Below, piece after piece: positions 18,184-26,498 of a stretch of 64,000 nucleotides of DNA; position 1 is the first letter of the stretch, and the number at the start of each line of letters is the position of its first letter. Below the pieces are notes generated by a model. That model saw only the letters and a list, made by a program, of their open reading frames with translations, was not told the origin of the DNA and made no database searches. Both the position numbers and the translations under genes were made by a program. Source of the stretch: G965216255 sp965216255 (GTDB lineage Bacteria > Bacteroidota > Rhodothermia > Rhodothermales > Bin80); assembly GCA_965216255.1 (NCBI GenBank), contig OZ244148.1, positions 4,588,001 to 4,652,000 on the forward strand, read 5' to 3'.

Positions 18184-18699
18184 ATGCAAAAGCGGCTTCT
18201 AGCGGTCTCCTGCATTCTCCTGGTCACGCTCCTGGCGGCCCTTTCCTATATGCATTTCTGCGGCCCACGGCCGGGCCGGCACTACATGCGCGGCGCCTAC
18301 GACTCAACGCGGGCGGCGGAGGTGCTCTCCCGGGAGGCCGCCTACAGCGACAGCGCATCGAGCCCGCTTGCCCGTCACCTGGCGGCAAACCTGCTCAGGC
18401 GCAAGATGCCGGTGCACATCGATCGCACGGGCCGCTGCGCGGGCATCGCCGGCTGGTATGACGCCATAAACCGCGAGGTGGCGCGCCTGGCCGACCCGCT
18501 GGAGCGCAGATTTCGGGCTGTGCGCCCGCTCTTTCTCTTTCGGGAGCCGGACGGACACTGCTTCTCCTATACCGTCCAGTACGAGGTGCCGTTGCCGGTA
18601 CCCATGCAGTGGCGGCGGAGGCTGCTTTCCTCCGTGCCGCTACGTCTTAGCGCCATCCACCCGCGCGAAGATGCCCGCCTTTTGCGCCCACTGAGATAG
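18184..18699 (+). CDS. Small membrane-anchored protein of unknown function
   Basis: The protein has 171 residues from the ATG at 18184. An upstream in-frame start at 18139 is possible but precedes the membrane segment by an unlikely sequence. One N-terminal transmembrane helix (LLAVSCILLVTLLAALSYM) is followed by a basic, Cys-containing extracytoplasmic part. The middle holds AGWYDAINREVARLADPLERRF and the C-terminus is strand-rich (CFSYTVQYEVPLPVP). I recognise no family. It lies between the coupling protein and the fimbrial module in the same transcription direction, so it is probably an accessory of one or the other. Confidence 0.75.
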   Translation: MQKRLLAVSCILLVTLLAALSYMHFCGPRPGRHYMRGAYDSTRAAEVLSREAAYSDSASSPLARHLAANLLRRKMPVHIDRTGRCAGIAGWYDAINREVARLADPLERRFRAVRPLFLFREPDGHCFSYTVQYEVPLPVPMQWRRRLLSSVPLRLSAIHPREDARLLRPLR

Positions 18700-18703
18700 C
18701 GCC

Positions 18704-19360
18704 ATGAAAACCGGAATACTCCTGCTCTTTCTTGCCGCGCCGGGCGCCGCCGCGCAGCACTTCGATCAGCTGACACGGCCCGTCGCCTCGGTCACGGACA
18801 GCGCGGCCATTGCCGTCATACTCTACGAGCTTCTCATTCCCGCGCCGGACTCCGTTTCTCGCGTAGAGGTGGTGGACCTGACAGCCAACGGCTATGGTCC
18901 GGACGATACAATCATCCTTTACCCGTCGCTTGAGACGTATTTGGTGGGTGCGGATGTGCCGCGTGACCTGCAGGATATCATGAAAACGTGGGAGCTCGAG
19001 GCGGACTACCGCCTGGACGCCACGCTGGAAGAGAGCCGGCGCGTTGCATCGGACGCGCACCGCAGGCAGGATGCACGCGGTGCGCTCTCGGCGGATGTTC
19101 TGGCCGCCGTCGGTCGCTACTACGACGGTGCCGCAATCGAGATGCGCCTAACGAGAGCCGAAGACGGGCTGCGCCTCGACATGTGGAACTACGATCCGGC
19201 CGCGATGCGCTACCGGGCACCCACGCCGGGCGCGGCGTGCATGGAGCCGGAGCAGCGCTTTGCCTTCGCGAAGCCCGCCTATGTGATGCGCTTTCGGGAT
19301 GCTGCCGGCTGCCTGATGGCGCGGCGCCGCGGCGATACCCTCCAGACCAGTCCATGTTAG
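18704..19360 (+). CDS. Secreted protein of unknown function
   Basis: The protein has 218 residues, with a signal peptide at about 1-19 (GILLLFLAAPGAAAQ). The mature protein is mixed alpha/beta with an acidic N-terminal half (VTDSAAIAVILYELLIPAPDS; RVEVVDLTANGYGPDDTIIL) and two cysteines near the C-terminus (AACME-like and AAGCLMARR). I recognise no family. The gene starts 4 bases after its upstream neighbour and its stop abuts the next start, so it belongs to the operon. Confidence 0.75.
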   Translation: MKTGILLLFLAAPGAAAQHFDQLTRPVASVTDSAAIAVILYELLIPAPDSVSRVEVVDLTANGYGPDDTIILYPSLETYLVGADVPRDLQDIMKTWELEADYRLDATLEESRRVASDAHRRQDARGALSADVLAAVGRYYDGAAIEMRLTRAEDGLRLDMWNYDPAAMRYRAPTPGAACMEPEQRFAFAKPAYVMRFRDAAGCLMARRRGDTLQTSPC

Positions 19361-19867
19361 ATGATGCTGCGCCTGGTGGCCCTCCTCGTACTTGTCCCGG
19401 CCGGCGCCGCCCTGGCGCAGGGCGCGCGTCTGGCGGCTGCGGTGGCGCTCCGCGCGCCTGCGGCTTCGTGCGGGCTCACGCTGCACCAGGGCCTGGATTT
19501 CGGGCGCATTCAGGCGCCCGCGGAGGTGCCGCTGCGGTTGGATCTCGTGCCCGCGGCGCCGCCCGCAAGCGCGAGGCCCGGCCTCTTCACCGTTGCAGGC
19601 GCCGCGGCCCGCTCCTTCACGGTGGCGGTAGCCTTTCCGCCTTCGCTCACAGGAGCGGGCGCGCCGCTGGCCTACCGCGGTGCCTGGGCGGAATCCGAGG
19701 AGCGCGTCTCCGGATACCGGCCGGTAGGCGGCACGGTGTTTCGTGGCAGGGCGCAAGGCCGCTTTGCCCATCACTTTCGCATCGGAGGCACGGTCACGGC
19801 GGCTGTGCTCGGCACGCCGCCCGGCGTCTATGCTGGCAAGGTCTCCGTCACGACCACCTGTCAATAG
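19361..19867 (+). CDS. DUF4402-type pilin-like subunit 1
   Basis: The protein has 168 residues, with a signal peptide (about 1-20, ending ALAQ). The mature protein has the DUF4402 pattern: a first cysteine strand (SCGLTLHQ) followed by LDFGRI, central beta-strands, HHFRIGGTV and a final cysteine strand (VSVTTTCQ). The paired Cys at both ends suggests a disulfide as in usher-assembled pilins. It is the first of three small paralogues (with those at 19889 and 20434) placed directly before a chaperone and an usher gene. Its start abuts the previous stop. Confidence 0.82.
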   Translation: MMLRLVALLVLVPAGAALAQGARLAAAVALRAPAASCGLTLHQGLDFGRIQAPAEVPLRLDLVPAAPPASARPGLFTVAGAAARSFTVAVAFPPSLTGAGAPLAYRGAWAESEERVSGYRPVGGTVFRGRAQGRFAHHFRIGGTVTAAVLGTPPGVYAGKVSVTTTCQ

Positions 19868-19888
19868 CCACAAAACTCCCTTTCTGCC

Positions 19889-20443
19889 ATGCAGCACCTT
19901 CGTATCACACTGTTTGTAATCCTTTTGGCCGCTCCGCTGGCCGTGCCCGTGCGGGCACAGTCCACCAGCGTGGATGTCGACATCACCCTGGTAGGACCCG
20001 CTCCAACATGCAGCTTCACGCTGCAGTCGTCCTTGGACTTCGGTACGGCGGAAAAGCCTACCTCCGGCACCGGCTCTGTTACCATCAGCGCCACTAGCGC
20101 CACTCGCACGGTGAGCGGCACGTCGGCATCCGGCTCTTCAGACGTGGGCCAGGTGCGCCTGGATGGAAGCAATGTCTCCTCTTACTCGGTGTCGCGCACG
20201 TTTCCGGGTACGCTCACGCGAAGCGGCGGATCGCTCGGCTTCAGCGGCTCGTGGGCGCATTCGACCACGTCCGGCAGCGGCTATTTGTCCGTGTCGTCGA
20301 GCAGCTACAGTGGCACGGCGGGCGGCGCCGGAAGCACGTTCCGGCGATACTTTCGCTTTGGCGGCACGGTGAGCGGCATTGGCCTCAGCGATCCGGACGG
20401 CAGCTACAGCGGCACCATTTCGACGAGCGCCACATGCAGCTAG
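19889..20443 (+). CDS. DUF4402-type pilin-like subunit 2 (Ser/Gly/Thr-rich)
   Basis: The protein has 184 residues, with a signal peptide ending VRAQ. The mature sequence starts with CSFTLQSSLDFGTAEKPT and ends in a strand pair with SATCS. The middle is very rich in Ser, Gly and Thr. The RYFRFGGTVSGIGL segment is the counterpart of HHFRIGGTV in subunit 1, showing common ancestry. The composition suggests this is the main structural subunit of the fibre, which is inference. It overlaps the next gene by 10 bases. Confidence 0.84.
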   Translation: MQHLRITLFVILLAAPLAVPVRAQSTSVDVDITLVGPAPTCSFTLQSSLDFGTAEKPTSGTGSVTISATSATRTVSGTSASGSSDVGQVRLDGSNVSSYSVSRTFPGTLTRSGGSLGFSGSWAHSTTSGSGYLSVSSSSYSGTAGGAGSTFRRYFRFGGTVSGIGLSDPDGSYSGTISTSATCS

Positions 20444-20961
20444 TACGCCTTATACCGGCGCTCGCATTCGCGTGTGCCAGCCTCGCCCCGGCGGTCCGGG
20501 CCCAGACCTCGGGCCAGGTCGACCTGCGCCTCGAGGTGCTGCCCGCCGCGCTCCGCGTCACCGTTACGAGCGCCGCCCTGGATTTCGGGAGGCAGAGAGC
20601 TGACGCGGGCCGCGTGGAACTCGACCCGGCTACGGGAGAGATTTCCGCCAAGGCGGCAGGCAGCCACCGGCTGGGGGAGGTCCGGCTCACGGGGCCTGCC
20701 CATGGCGGCTATGCCCTCTTCGTGGAGCCCGCTGCCGCGCTGCGGCGCGGCGGGCAGCAGGTGGCCTACCGCCTGCGGTGGGCCCGGAGCCAAGACTGCG
20801 CTTCCGGTGCCTTCGAGGAGGTGCGCAGCGCGCACTCCTCGGAAGGGTCCCTCGGCGCGGCCGGTTGCTCCGCATATCGCTTCGGCGGCGCCATAGACCT
20901 CTTCGGCATTGCGGAGGGGCACTACACGGGCCGCCTCCACGTCCGCATCCTATCCCTCTGA
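20434..20961 (+). CDS. DUF4402-type pilin-like subunit 3
   Basis: The protein has 175 residues from the ATG at 20434, the only start that gives a signal peptide (LIPALAFACASLAPAVRAQ). It retains the LDFGRQ motif, the GEVRLTGPAHGGY strand and AYRFGGAIDLFGI. The terminal cysteine pair of the other subunits is missing; two cysteines sit in the middle instead (SQDCAS and AAGCSAY). This may be a minor or tip subunit. The upstream in-frame extension overlaps subunit 2 and is a shadow. Confidence 0.8.
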   Translation: MQLVRLIPALAFACASLAPAVRAQTSGQVDLRLEVLPAALRVTVTSAALDFGRQRADAGRVELDPATGEISAKAAGSHRLGEVRLTGPAHGGYALFVEPAAALRRGGQQVAYRLRWARSQDCASGAFEEVRSAHSSEGSLGAAGCSAYRFGGAIDLFGIAEGHYTGRLHVRILSL

Positions 20962-20962
20962 C

Positions 20963-21745
20963 ATGACACGCTATCTTCCGCTTTTTCTCGTGGGCGCAGG
21001 CTTCGCGCCTGTCGCGGCAGGGCAGGCGAGCCTCAGCGTGACGCCTGCCTACGCCTATATCACGGAACAGGAGCCTCATGGCGCCTTTGCCCTTCGCAAC
21101 GAAGGCACGGCCCGCGTCGAGGTAGTGGCAAGCGCCCGTTACGGCGTCATTGAATCCGACGCGGCCGGCGAGGCGACGCACCTGACGCTCGGCGAAGCGG
21201 GCCGCATGGGCAATCTCGCCGAGCGCCTGACCTTCTTTCCTGAGCGCCTCATCCTGGAGCCGGGTGAAGAGCGCTTCGTGCGCTATGCCGTGCGCGATAT
21301 GCAGGAAGTGCGCACAGGCGCCCACATCGCGCTCATGCACTACGAAATGCAGGAGCGCGCGGCAGCACTAGATGACCAGATTCCCGCCGTTGCCACGGAG
21401 CTCAGTATCGTCTACAACCTGGTGGCGCCCGTTGTCCTCATCAAGGGCTTCGGCGCGCCGAAGCTCGAGGCACGTGTACTGGAGCTCCAGGACAGTACGC
21501 TCACGCTCCTTGTCACCAACACGTCCGCCTTCCCCTTTGTGGGCGGCATTTCGGTCAACAGCCGCGGGCAGCCTCTCGGACATGTGGAGGGTGCCATCTA
21601 TACGCGGCGGCGCCTGGAGATAGCCCTAAGGGCCGCGCCCGACCGGGGGCCGCTCGTGCTCCGGTTCGACGGCTCCTACACGGGCCTGTCCGCTGCCACG
21701 CGGAGTCGCCTCCTGGTCCCCGCCCCCCTGGAAATCACGCTCTAG
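20963..21745 (+). CDS. PapD-like periplasmic fimbrial chaperone
   Basis: The protein has 260 residues from 20963, which places a signal peptide (FLVGAGFAPVAAGQ) at the N-terminus. It has two Ig-like domains. In the first, LSVTPAYAYITEQ is the conserved N-terminal strand and FFPERLILEPGEERFVRYAV matches the 'P..l.l.pg..q.vr' strand of pilus chaperones. In the second, LVTNTSAFPFVGGISVNSRG matches the 'v.N.t..pv....v' strand. Chaperones of this family donate a strand to pilin subunits and deliver them to the usher. It lies between three pilins and the usher. Confidence 0.82.
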   Translation: MTRYLPLFLVGAGFAPVAAGQASLSVTPAYAYITEQEPHGAFALRNEGTARVEVVASARYGVIESDAAGEATHLTLGEAGRMGNLAERLTFFPERLILEPGEERFVRYAVRDMQEVRTGAHIALMHYEMQERAAALDDQIPAVATELSIVYNLVAPVVLIKGFGAPKLEARVLELQDSTLTLLVTNTSAFPFVGGISVNSRGQPLGHVEGAIYTRRRLEIALRAAPDRGPLVLRFDGSYTGLSAATRSRLLVPAPLEITL

Positions 21746-21749
21746 GAGC

Positions 21750-24080
21750 ATGAAACGCGTCATACTCGGTCTCTGTCCCTTGCTTCTTCCGGCGGCCGCC
21801 GGGGCGCAGTCCATCCTGCAGGAGGTGCCGCTCATGGTCGAAGCTCCCGGCTACCATGCACTTGTGCGCGGCTACTACGATGGGAGGCGGTTCTACGTCG
21901 ATGCTTCGCAGCTCTACGAGGCGCTGGGCTTCCGAGTAATTCGCGAAGGGCACGTGCTTGTGGCTATGGATGCCAGGCGGCGCTACCGTCTTGATTTTGC
22001 GGCTGGTGCGGATTCCACCGAAATGTTAGTGGATGAAGGGCGTGCGCTTATCTCCATGGAGCGGCTAGCGGGCCTGTTTGAATCCGACATCGCCTTTGAC
22101 GAGCGGCGCCTCAGCCTTCGGCTCTCGACGGCTGCCGAGGGCTTTGACTCTTCGGCGCTTATCCGCCGGTCCGCTCTCCTGGGGCAGGCGCCCGGCCCGC
22201 TCCGGTTTGGCCGAGAGCGGCGCATCCTGAGTGGTGTGGTGGCGAGCTACCATGTGAGCTGGCATCAGCAGGCATATCGACCGGGTTTCACGCAGGCGAG
22301 CGTCCGCTTTACCGCAGATGCGTTGGGTGGCGCGCTGCAGGGCGCCTTTGGAAGCACGCCGCGCATGAGCTATCTGCTCGATTTGCCGCCATCGCGCTTC
22401 GTGACGCATATGGAGATGGGGCGGTTGCAGGGCCGGCGCTCTGGTGGCCCCCTGGACGCCCTTCGCATTTCCAACCTGCCACTTGGCAGCCGACACCTGC
22501 AGCGCAGCACCACCCTGAGCGGACGCACCGAACCGCATGCACGGGTGGAGGCAATCGTATCAGGGCTCGTTGTGGACCGTGCGGAGGCAGACAGCGAAGG
22601 CCGCTACCGGCTCGAGGTACCCACGTACTACGGCTCTACCGAGGCCGAAATACGGCAACAGCCACTTGGGGCCGGACATGAGAGACGCCGGCGCTACTTC
22701 CTGCTTACGACGGACGAGCTCGCAGAGCCCGGCAGGCTGTACTACGACGCCTGGCTTGGGCCTGCGGCAAAGGGCCTGCATGCTTCCTTCGGATTGCTGC
22801 CGCGCCTTACGCTCAGGGCATCCGGCGAAGAAGATGGGGGCGATCGTCGCGTGCGGATTGGCGGTGTCGCAAGTCCCCTGCGCCCGGTCGTGGTGGCGGT
22901 GGACGTGGAAGTGACATCCGGCGCCTTTCGTGCCACCGCGCGGTGGTGGCGGGACTCCTTCAGTGCAAATGCGTCGTACGATTACAGCCTGGAGCCCCGA
23001 AGGAAGCTGTTCCATGCGCAGGCGTCTGGTTACTACCGCGGCCTGAGCGGCTTTGTCACGGCAACCGCCACGGGGTACCCTGGCCTCTGGCATGCACGTA
23101 GCCTCGGCCCGTCGGTCACGTTTCAAAGCCGGCGTGGCCTCACGGCGAAGCTGGAGCTGGCCGCAGAGCAGTACGGCCAGTCCGCGCGCGCACTCCAGGG
23201 CGTGCACTCCTGGCGAACTTCAGTGGGCCGGGTTGGCAGCATGGGACGTGCCAGCGGCCGGATTGCGCTCTTTGCGCGGGGGATGCCCCGATCACGCGAG
23301 GCCGGGCTCGACGGTTACGTCACCGCGCGGAGGATTTCGCTCGGTCTTGCGGCGTCGTATGACTTCCGGCAGAGGAGCGTTGTGGCTAGTGCCACGCTGC
23401 GCCTGGATACGCGTGCGGTAGGCCTCATCTCACGGGCAAGTTATGCAGGGCGCACGCTCTACCACGACCAGACCCTGTATGGCAGCGTGGCACTCGGCCG
23501 CACGCCCCGGCTCTCAGGGCAGGCGCTTGCGCAGAGCAGTGCCCTACTCAGGATATTCGAGGACGAAAACGGCAATGGCCGCCTGGATGGCGCCGAGCGC
23601 ATTCTGCCGCATGTGGAGGCGCAGCTCTACCACGCGGGCCTTGTGCGCACCCAAGAGGGCACGCTCCGCGCTGCGTTTCTGGAGCCGTTTACCGCCTACC
23701 AGGTCCAGATCCTGGAAGCCTCCATACGGGATCCGCTCCTTCGTCCAGCTACCGGCTACACCTTCAGTTTTGTCGCCGACCCGGGGCGCACCAAGATCCT
23801 GGATATCCCGCTCGTGCGCCTGCCACAGGTAACGGGAACAGTGGGCGTCATGGACCGGGCGCCCGCGCGCCTGCAGGTGCGCGTGTTGCAGAGCGGCGAG
23901 CTCGTGGAGACTGCCGAAGTGTACCGCGATGGCGCTTTTGCCCTGCGCCTCGCAGCGGGTAGCTATACCCTGCAGCTCCGCGATCTGGTTTCGAAAGAAG
24001 TAGTGGAGGAGGCCTCTTTCGTGGTCCCTCTTGGCACCGCGCGCATGGAGATACACCTGAACACTCCGGAGAAGCCATGA
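21750..24080 (+). CDS. Fimbrial usher-like outer-membrane protein
   Basis: The protein has 776 residues, with a signal peptide ending GAQS. An N-terminal domain (residues ~20-140, alternating strand/helix, with FYVDASQLYEALGF) precedes a long run of amphipathic beta-strands typical of an usher barrel (residues ~150-610; for example LRLDTRAVGLISRASYAGR). A C-terminal part starts with FEDENGNGRLDGAE, the 'D.N.NG..D..E' motif seen in alternate (CS1/Tcf-like) ushers, and ends in beta-sandwich sequence. It is slightly shorter than FimD/PapC (about 840). It secretes and assembles pilin subunits. The call rests on architecture and neighbours, so confidence is moderate. Confidence 0.75.
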   Translation: MKRVILGLCPLLLPAAAGAQSILQEVPLMVEAPGYHALVRGYYDGRRFYVDASQLYEALGFRVIREGHVLVAMDARRRYRLDFAAGADSTEMLVDEGRALISMERLAGLFESDIAFDERRLSLRLSTAAEGFDSSALIRRSALLGQAPGPLRFGRERRILSGVVASYHVSWHQQAYRPGFTQASVRFTADALGGALQGAFGSTPRMSYLLDLPPSRFVTHMEMGRLQGRRSGGPLDALRISNLPLGSRHLQRSTTLSGRTEPHARVEAIVSGLVVDRAEADSEGRYRLEVPTYYGSTEAEIRQQPLGAGHERRRRYFLLTTDELAEPGRLYYDAWLGPAAKGLHASFGLLPRLTLRASGEEDGGDRRVRIGGVASPLRPVVVAVDVEVTSGAFRATARWWRDSFSANASYDYSLEPRRKLFHAQASGYYRGLSGFVTATATGYPGLWHARSLGPSVTFQSRRGLTAKLELAAEQYGQSARALQGVHSWRTSVGRVGSMGRASGRIALFARGMPRSREAGLDGYVTARRISLGLAASYDFRQRSVVASATLRLDTRAVGLISRASYAGRTLYHDQTLYGSVALGRTPRLSGQALAQSSALLRIFEDENGNGRLDGAERILPHVEAQLYHAGLVRTQEGTLRAAFLEPFTAYQVQILEASIRDPLLRPATGYTFSFVADPGRTKILDIPLVRLPQVTGTVGVMDRAPARLQVRVLQSGELVETAEVYRDGAFALRLAAGSYTLQLRDLVSKEVVEEASFVVPLGTARMEIHLNTPEKP

Positions 24081-25054
24081 TGCCCCGCCTCTTACTTCTC
24101 TGCGGGCTGCTCGTCTTTGCAGCCGGTGCACGCGCCCAGCTTCAGCTTCGGCTGCCCATAAATTTTGCAGCCTTTGAGCAGGGTAGCAGCTTTTCCACAT
24201 CACCCTTTCCGACCGCGAACAGCGACAGCTGCATGGTCACCGGTAGTATGCCCACCGGGTCCGTGCAGTGCGGCGAAGTGGATACTCAGGTGAATTTTTC
24301 CTTCCGTATAGCAGGAAACTACTGGGCGAGCGTCTCGGAATCGGATCTTGTTATGGGGACGAGCCGCATAGCCTGGTCGCCTACCGTGGCGTGCGTGCGC
24401 GTGGACGACAATGGCGAGTCGATCTCTGGAGGGAGCGGCAGCTCGTGCAGCCAGACCGTATCCGGCCAGGATCAGGGCATCTTCTGGGATCTTGGCGGCA
24501 TCGTCTCCATCCCTGACCGCACGCCTGCAGGGCGCTACAATGGCAACGTGACGCTCTCGGTCACGGGGCCCGGGATAAATGACAGCATTACTCTTGATGC
24601 CACGCTCCTGGTTACGGCCGCGCCCGTGCAATGTCAGGTGTCTACCGGTGGCTCCATTGATTTTGGAGAGGCCGCCGCGCGTCAGTCCGGCACCATTACG
24701 GTAAGCCCGACAACGGGCAGCCGGTCCTTCGCAGGTGGACAGCGTGACCCGTCCGGGTCCTCGGGATTTTCCATGGCGACGGCGGAGGTCTCCACCAACG
24801 TAGGTGCGATAGTTGCCTCCGTCACGGCGCCCTCCACCCTTGGCACATCCCTTTCCTATACCAGCTACCTCGCAGCGCGGCACCTGCCGACCGGCTCGTG
24901 GTCGCTTGCCCTAACAGGCTCGGGTAGCGCCTCGCGCGCTGTCGGCACGAGCGGCCGCATGGGTTACCGGCTTGGCGGCCGTGTGAGCACCTCCGCCACA
25001 TCTGCCGCCGGCAGCTATGGGGGCACGGTGGCCATTTCCTTTCTCTGTAACTGA
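24077..25054 (+). CDS. Two-domain DUF4402-type adhesin or tip subunit
   Basis: The protein has 325 residues, with a signal peptide ending ARAQ. The N-terminal domain (~20-185) is distinct, with Cys pairs (SDSCMVTGS and VQCGEV; VACVRV and SSCSQT) and GRYNGNVTLSVTG. The C-terminal domain (~190-325) is a standard DUF4402 pilin domain: VQCQVSTGGSIDFGEA at its start, GYRLGGRVS and a last strand AISFLCN with the terminal cysteine. An N-terminal lectin-like domain plus C-terminal pilin domain is the classic usher-pathway tip adhesin layout, so this is the best adhesin candidate. It overlaps the usher stop by 4 bases. Confidence 0.8.
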   Translation: MMPRLLLLCGLLVFAAGARAQLQLRLPINFAAFEQGSSFSTSPFPTANSDSCMVTGSMPTGSVQCGEVDTQVNFSFRIAGNYWASVSESDLVMGTSRIAWSPTVACVRVDDNGESISGGSGSSCSQTVSGQDQGIFWDLGGIVSIPDRTPAGRYNGNVTLSVTGPGINDSITLDATLLVTAAPVQCQVSTGGSIDFGEAAARQSGTITVSPTTGSRSFAGGQRDPSGSSGFSMATAEVSTNVGAIVASVTAPSTLGTSLSYTSYLAARHLPTGSWSLALTGSGSASRAVGTSGRMGYRLGGRVSTSATSAAGSYGGTVAISFLCN

Positions 25055-25059
25055 CGAAG

Positions 25060-26097
25060 ATGATGAAGACGCTAATACTTGGACTTGCTCTGGGCGCTCT
25101 GGCACATATTGCCGCCGCGCAGCATGTGGAGGGTACGGTAACGGACGAACGTGGTGAAGCCCTCGCGGGCGCCACGGTATTTCTGGAAGGCACGGTGCGC
25201 GGTGACATCACGGACGCGCACGGACGCTACGCTATCCGGGCACCGGGTCCGGGAGCCTATCTCGTTGTGGCCACACATGTAGGGTACGACGGTGCAGAGC
25301 GCATGCTGCAGGTGGCGGCAGGCCAAGCGCTGAAGACGGAGCCTCTCATTCTGCACGAAGTCGCTACCCGGCTCGCGGAAATCGTGGTCGAGGCGCGGCG
25401 CTACGGCCACCGCCGCCGACTTGGGATCTTCGAGCGCGATATCCTGGGGCGCACCACGACCGCGCGGAAGGCGCGCATCACCAATCCGGAGGTGCTGACC
25501 TTTACTCCCACAAAGCGCGGCTTCCGGGCTGAAAGCACCGGGCCCATCATCGTTGATAACGAGGCCACGGGATACCGGACGCACATCTTCCTGCACCGCT
25601 ACGAACACGTCCATGGAACGGGCGGCTACCGCTTTGCAGGGCGCGTGTTTTTCGAAGAGGTCGCCGCGCCGACGGCGCGGCAGAAGAAGCTCCGGGATCG
25701 GCTCTACCGCGGCTCCATGAAGCATTTCCTCCGGGCCTGGTTCCACGGGAAGCTTCTGCAGGAAGGCTTCTATGTGCACGGCAAGCTGGAGGCTCCCCGA
25801 CTGCTGGAGGGCGCTGCCCGTGCGGTGCGCGCGGAGGCCATCCTTGTAGAGTATGACGGGGCGCCGGACGGGGCCTACCGTTCGTACGCGGCCAAGAATG
25901 GATTGCAGCCGCCCTTTTCGCGCACTCGGCAGGTGTCGCGCATTGCCTTTACGAGCGGCGAAATGGTCGCCGCATCGAACGGCTTTCCCATCGGCGCCGT
26001 GCGCCAGGAAGGCTACTGGGCCTTCCGGGGTCTCGGCGATGCCGTGCCCGCACCGGAAGAGGCTGCGTCCTCCACGCAACAGATAGCCGCCCGATAG
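25060..26097 (+). CDS. Secreted carboxypeptidase-regulatory-like domain protein (SusC-N-terminus-like)
   Basis: The protein has 345 residues, with a signal peptide (about 1-20). Residues ~22-105 are a CarboxypepD_reg-like beta-sandwich of the type at the N-terminus of SusC-like TonB receptors: VEGTVTDERGEALAGATVF, then GDITDAHGRYAI and LVVATHVGYDGAERML. Residues ~110-345 are soluble-looking (EIVVEARRYGHRRR; later a mixed alpha/beta domain) and no transmembrane barrel follows. Such domains otherwise occur in DUF5686-like and similar surface proteins. It is followed by a separate plug-domain lipoprotein, as if a receptor had been split. Confidence 0.8.
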   Translation: MMKTLILGLALGALAHIAAAQHVEGTVTDERGEALAGATVFLEGTVRGDITDAHGRYAIRAPGPGAYLVVATHVGYDGAERMLQVAAGQALKTEPLILHEVATRLAEIVVEARRYGHRRRLGIFERDILGRTTTARKARITNPEVLTFTPTKRGFRAESTGPIIVDNEATGYRTHIFLHRYEHVHGTGGYRFAGRVFFEEVAAPTARQKKLRDRLYRGSMKHFLRAWFHGKLLQEGFYVHGKLEAPRLLEGAARAVRAEAILVEYDGAPDGAYRSYAAKNGLQPPFSRTRQVSRIAFTSGEMVAASNGFPIGAVRQEGYWAFRGLGDAVPAPEEAASSTQQIAAR

Positions 26098-26099
26098 CC

Positions 26100-26495
26100 A
26101 TGAATAAGCTACCCCTTGCGCTCCTCGCCGCGCTAGTGTGCGCCTGCGCTTCGGCGAGCAGTGACCGCCTGCAGAATGAGGTCTCCCGCGGCTACGGCCG
26201 CGTGTCGGAAAAGAGCGCTTTGGCCAGTATGCGCACGATGAGCCGCGCGCACCTCGCGGCGCCGCCGGAATCCGACGTGCGGCAGATACTCCGCCGGCTC
26301 CGCGCGCTGGACAACGTGCCGAGGCCGGGCGCGCGCCCGCTCTTCGTCGTGGACGGCGTGCCGCTTAGCCGGCTGCCCCACATTCATCCGTCAGACATTG
26401 AGGACATCACCGTGCTGCAGGATGCGGCCTCGTGTGCCATCTACGGTGTGCGGGGCGGCGGCGGCGTGGTACTCATCCAGACCAGAACCGACTAA
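26100..26495 (+). CDS. Stand-alone TonB-receptor plug-like lipoprotein
   Basis: The protein has 131 residues. The lipobox region LVCAC at about 13-17 suggests a lipid-anchored N-terminus. Residues ~75-131 carry the second half of a SusC-type plug: PLFVVDGVPLSR, then SDIEDITVLQDAASCAIYGV and RGGGGVVLIQT. The sequence stops exactly where the beta-barrel would begin. It lies 2 bases after the carboxypeptidase-regulatory-like gene and 3 bases before exbB. Small plug-only lipoproteins are known in Bacteroidota but have no firm function. Confidence 0.88.
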   Translation: MNKLPLALLAALVCACASASSDRLQNEVSRGYGRVSEKSALASMRTMSRAHLAAPPESDVRQILRRLRALDNVPRPGARPLFVVDGVPLSRLPHIHPSDIEDITVLQDAASCAIYGVRGGGGVVLIQTRTD

Positions 26496-26498
26496 CCC

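Noticed and set aside
18988..20097. 369-residue plus-strand ORF in another frame
   Set aside because: It crosses three genes with signal peptides and correct operon spacing; its sequence is Arg/Gly/Cys-rich without domains.
20251..20433. N-terminal extension of the third pilin gene
   Set aside because: It overlaps subunit 2 out of frame; the signal peptide begins at the ATG at 20434.
25072..26079. 335-residue ORF antisense to the carboxypeptidase-regulatory-like gene
   Set aside because: The sense gene has a signal peptide and domain motifs; the antisense frame has none.
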